From NCBI GenBank assembly GCA_016722525.1, contig JADKJB010000008.1, positions 62,001 to 126,000 on the forward strand: a stretch of 64,000 nucleotides of DNA, given 5' to 3'. Positions 61,891 to 64,000 of the stretch are shown piece by piece. A program made the translations under genes and the position numbers. This DNA is from Bacteroidota bacterium (GTDB taxonomy: Bacteria; Bacteroidota; Bacteroidia; AKYH767-A; OLB10). Each line of letters opens with the position of its first letter. The first letter of the stretch is position 1. A model generated the notes under the pieces. That model saw only the letters and a program-made list of their open reading frames with translations, did no database searches and had not been told where the DNA came from.

Positions 61891-62883
61891 TTGCAAAAAA
61901 TACTCATTATCCGATTCAGTTCAATAGGTGATATAGTCCTCACTTCACCGGTAATTCGTTGTATTAAAAAACAACTTCCTGATGCTGTGATGCACTTTCT
62001 GACCAAGGCATCCTTTGCCCAGATTCTGCTAAATAATCCCTTTGTCGACAAAGTAATTTCTTTTGAAAGTGATCTTCAGACTGTCATTGAGGAATTAAAG
62101 ATGGAGAATTATGATTTTGTTGTGGACCTTCATCATAACCTAAGAAGTTTTCGTGTAAAAACCGCACTGGGTAAATCATCCGCATCCTTTAATAAACTCA
62201 ATTTTGAGAAATGGTTGTTAGTGAATTTGAAAGTTAATAGGTTGCCGAAAACACATATTGTCGACCGTTACTTTGAAACAATTAAGCAATTAAATGTCTT
62301 TTATGATGGTGCTGGTCTCGATTTTTATATTCCTAAAAAGGATGAAATTGATTTAAATACCTTACCTGACCCGTGGTGCAGAGGCTATATTGCTTTTGTA
62401 ATTGGTGCCAAACATTTTACTAAGAAAATGCCTGACCATCTTATCATCGATTGTATTAATCATATGAAATTGCCCGTTGTTTTGCTCGGTGGCAAGGACG
62501 ATAGCAAGAGTGGAAATTTGATTGCTGAAAAATCCGGAAAGTACGCCTACAATGCGTGTGGAAAATTCAACCTTTCACAATCTGCATCCCTGGTCCGTCA
62601 GGCCCGGCTGCTGATAACTCATGATACCGGTTTGATGCATATTGCTGCTGCGAAACAGCAAAGAATAATTTCCCTTTGGGGAAACACGGTGCCCGATTTC
62701 GGTATGTATCCTTTTCTTCCCGATCATTCCGGAAAATCAGTGATGATTCAGAATACTACCATCAGTTGCAGGCCATGTTCAAAAATTGGATTTGATGAAT
62801 GTCCTAAAAAGCATTTTAAGTGTATGAATGACTTAAATATCAACAACATCATTTCTGTTGCCAAAGAATGGTGGAGCACATAA
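61891..62883 (+). CDS. Glycosyltransferase family 9 (heptosyltransferase-like)
   Basis: About 330 residues in a two-domain GT-B fold. The N-terminus ILIIRFSSIGDIVLTSPVI and FVVDLHHNLRSF are typical of ADP-heptose:LPS heptosyltransferases. The second domain has VVLLGGKDD and the nucleotide-sugar motif LLITHDTGLMHIAAAKQQ. A Cys-rich end (SCRPCSKIGFDECPKKHFKC) is also seen in this group. Likely adds a sugar to lipopolysaccharide at the inner membrane; the donor is unproven. A longer start at 61867 is open. Confidence 0.88.
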   Translation: MQKILIIRFSSIGDIVLTSPVIRCIKKQLPDAVMHFLTKASFAQILLNNPFVDKVISFESDLQTVIEELKMENYDFVVDLHHNLRSFRVKTALGKSSASFNKLNFEKWLLVNLKVNRLPKTHIVDRYFETIKQLNVFYDGAGLDFYIPKKDEIDLNTLPDPWCRGYIAFVIGAKHFTKKMPDHLIIDCINHMKLPVVLLGGKDDSKSGNLIAEKSGKYAYNACGKFNLSQSASLVRQARLLITHDTGLMHIAAAKQQRIISLWGNTVPDFGMYPFLPDHSGKSVMIQNTTISCRPCSKIGFDECPKKHFKCMNDLNINNIISVAKEWWST

Positions 62884-62978
62884 TTGAATACGGTGGTCCA
62901 GGGAGTAATCAACTAATAGTTGCAGAATTTATAACAGATTCATTGTAGATCTTCGATTTAATTAAGTCAAATTTTCAT

Positions 62979-62986
62979 TACTTTTG
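62979..62986 (+). promoter_or_regulatory. -7 promoter box of the tRNA gene
   Basis: TACTTTTG, ending 10 bp before the first base of the tRNA, the distance expected if transcription starts at or just before the tRNA. Confidence 0.6.
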
Positions 62987-62996
62987 CACCCTTATT

Positions 62997-63070
62997 GGGC
63001 CCGTAGTTCAATTGGATAGAATGGCAGATTCCGGTTCTGTTGGTTGGGGGTTCGAATCCCTTCGGGCTCA
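62997..63070 (+). tRNA. tRNA-Arg (anticodon CCG)
   Basis: A 74-nt cloverleaf. The acceptor stem pairs gggcccg with cgggctc, the anticodon stem gcaga with tctgt, the loop is ttccggt with anticodon CCG (reads CGG), and the T arm is ggggg-ttcgaat-ccctt. The discriminator is A, and CCA is not encoded. A -7 box lies just upstream and a terminator downstream. Confidence 0.95.
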
Positions 63071-63130
63071 CTTTTAATTAGTTTTGTTCTCTGGTTATTG
63101 AAACAGGAACCTTTTAAGCTAAAAATGGAG

Positions 63131-63168
63131 GAAACCTTTCATATAATGAGGGGTTTCTTTTTTTTTAC
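63131..63168 (+). terminator. Terminator downstream of the tRNA gene
   Basis: gaaacctt (from 63131) pairs with aggggtttc (to 63157), followed directly by a run of about eleven T. Confidence 0.8.
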
Positions 63169-63217
63169 CTAAAAAGATGCTATTTTTGTTTTTAGAAAAA
63201 TTTAACGACCCTATATT

Positions 63218-64000
63218 ATGAAAAAATTCATCCAACTGCTCTTTGTTATTACTTCATTTACTGTTTCTCAATCCCTTGCTCAAACGCTGCTTACACAGGT
63301 TAAACCATTTAAAAGTAAAACCTGGGGATACGCAAATATTAAAGGGGAAATGGTTATTCCTGCTCAATTTGAAAAATGTTATAAGTTTACCGGTGATGGG
63401 TATGCAACCATATATGATACAAAAAACAGGCAGTATTATTTCATTAACTCAAAAGGAGAAAAACTGAATACTGAAATTTCTAGTTTTAAGCTAAGAGACG
63501 GTTTTGGGTTTGATGTTTCAGCGTTTAATAGTGGAGTAGTGCCAGTAAAAATTGGTGAGAAATGGGGCTATCTTAGTGTTACCGGTAAAGTTATTGTTCA
63601 GGCTAAATATGATGAAGCATCTGATTTTAATGGAGGTTACGGAGTGGTGCGTTCCGGCATTAATTATACCGTTTTGAGTACCAAAGGGGAGGAGTTCTTT
63701 ATTTCTGTTCCCGGTGTTACCGACGTTAAACCCTTTACCGAAAATATGGCTCCTTACAGAGCAGCTGATAAAAAAATGGGTTTTATAGGGATTGATGGAA
63801 AAATTGCTATCCCTGCACAATTTGAAAGTGTGGGTTATTTTACTAACGGCTTAGCATGGGCGAAAACAACTGATAATAAATTGGGCTATATTAATCCTAA
63901 AGGTGAATGGGTAATTAAACCGAATTTTGAAGCAGCCAAGAATTTTGATGCCGAAAGTGGACTTGCCAGAATTAAAAATGGGGATAAATGGGCTTATGTA
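63218..64000 (+). CDS. WG-repeat protein, 3' end outside window
   Basis: At least 261 residues, cut by the window end. A signal peptide (KFIQLLFVITSFTVSQSLAQ) is followed by repeating WG units of about 40-60 residues: KTWGYANIKGEMVIPAQFE, EKWGYLSVTGKVIVQAKYDE, KLGYINPKGEWVIKPNFE and DKWAYV. WG repeats occur in many secreted or surface proteins of Bacteroidota; the function is unknown. The frame is open and clean to the last base. Confidence 0.9.
   Translation, partial: MKKFIQLLFVITSFTVSQSLAQTLLTQVKPFKSKTWGYANIKGEMVIPAQFEKCYKFTGDGYATIYDTKNRQYYFINSKGEKLNTEISSFKLRDGFGFDVSAFNSGVVPVKIGEKWGYLSVTGKVIVQAKYDEASDFNGGYGVVRSGINYTVLSTKGEEFFISVPGVTDVKPFTENMAPYRAADKKMGFIGIDGKIAIPAQFESVGYFTNGLAWAKTTDNKLGYINPKGEWVIKPNFEAAKNFDAESGLARIKNGDKWAYV

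Noticed and set aside
1..64000. Reassignment of TAA as a sense codon
   Set aside because: Three genes have internal TAA, but ssb, feoB, the HU-side genes and many others end properly at TAA, so the code is standard.
1..64000. Programmed frameshifting
   Set aside because: The breaks are too many, lie in unrelated genes and fall mostly in plain A or T runs without a shared slippery site and downstream structure.
1..64000. Mobile element or genomic island
   Set aside because: No transposase, integrase, phage or conjugation gene, and no flanking direct repeat was found; the tRNA-Arg has no partial copy nearby.

Overview
This window reads as an ordinary chromosomal segment of a gliding-type Bacteroidota. 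The evidence is AT-rich DNA, -7 promoter boxes of the form TAnnTTTG with few Shine-Dalgarno sites, a GldD gliding lipoprotein, three secreted proteins (type IX sorting tails on two, a similar C-terminal module on the third), a TonB-dependent receptor, a lipoprotein-type TamA (TamL) with TamB, and lipoboxes ending in Cys. No phage, IS element, CRISPR array or rRNA was seen. The only RNA gene found is a tRNA-Arg(CCG).

Layout: 1-8.3 kb holds RNase G (cut by the window start), a tiny COX24/mS38-like basic protein, a TPR membrane protein and HU on the minus strand, divergent from mutY, ssb, gldD and a dipeptide epimerase, then a GNAT and a broken helical protein of unknown function. 8.4-16.9 kb holds a small terminated ORF, an MBL hydrolase, a minus-strand operon (secreted unknown, UbiA prenyltransferase, kynU, kmo) and the glycine decarboxylase gcvP. 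17-30.6 kb holds a thioredoxin-fold protein, a three-gene unit in which two paralogous exported proteins flank a TPR histidine kinase, an SLC13 transporter, a large secreted protein, a cNMP-binding histidine kinase, an FMN reductase and MlaF/MlaE. 30.6-39 kb holds a small lipoprotein, feoAB, a SprT-like protease, an aminotransferase, manC, a deoxyhypusine-synthase-like enzyme and a GT2 glycosyltransferase. 39-47 kb is a coherent envelope locus: EEP-family nuclease, TonB receptor, DUF5689 lipoprotein and a secreted phospholipase-D-fold protein, plausibly for extracellular nucleic acid or phosphate scavenging. 47-64 kb holds TamL/TamB, an alpha/beta hydrolase, an acetyltransferase, aspartate kinase, heme A synthase, a secreted M14 carboxypeptidase, an SRPBCC protein, a GT9 glycosyltransferase, the tRNA and a WG-repeat protein cut by the window end.

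A dominant property of the sequence is that about twenty otherwise normal genes are split by single-base shifts, very often in A or T runs (kmo alone has three, kynU two, gcvP two). Because housekeeping genes are hit and each frame resumes exactly where homologous sequence should continue, the shifts are most simply residual errors of an uncorrected long-read assembly. I annotate these as whole genes and give the break positions. Three further breaks are in-frame TAA codons.

The best candidates for something little described are the paralog-kinase-paralog unit at 17.6-20.6 kb and the 39-47 kb scavenging locus, whose two surface proteins share a DGTAGI-containing module.
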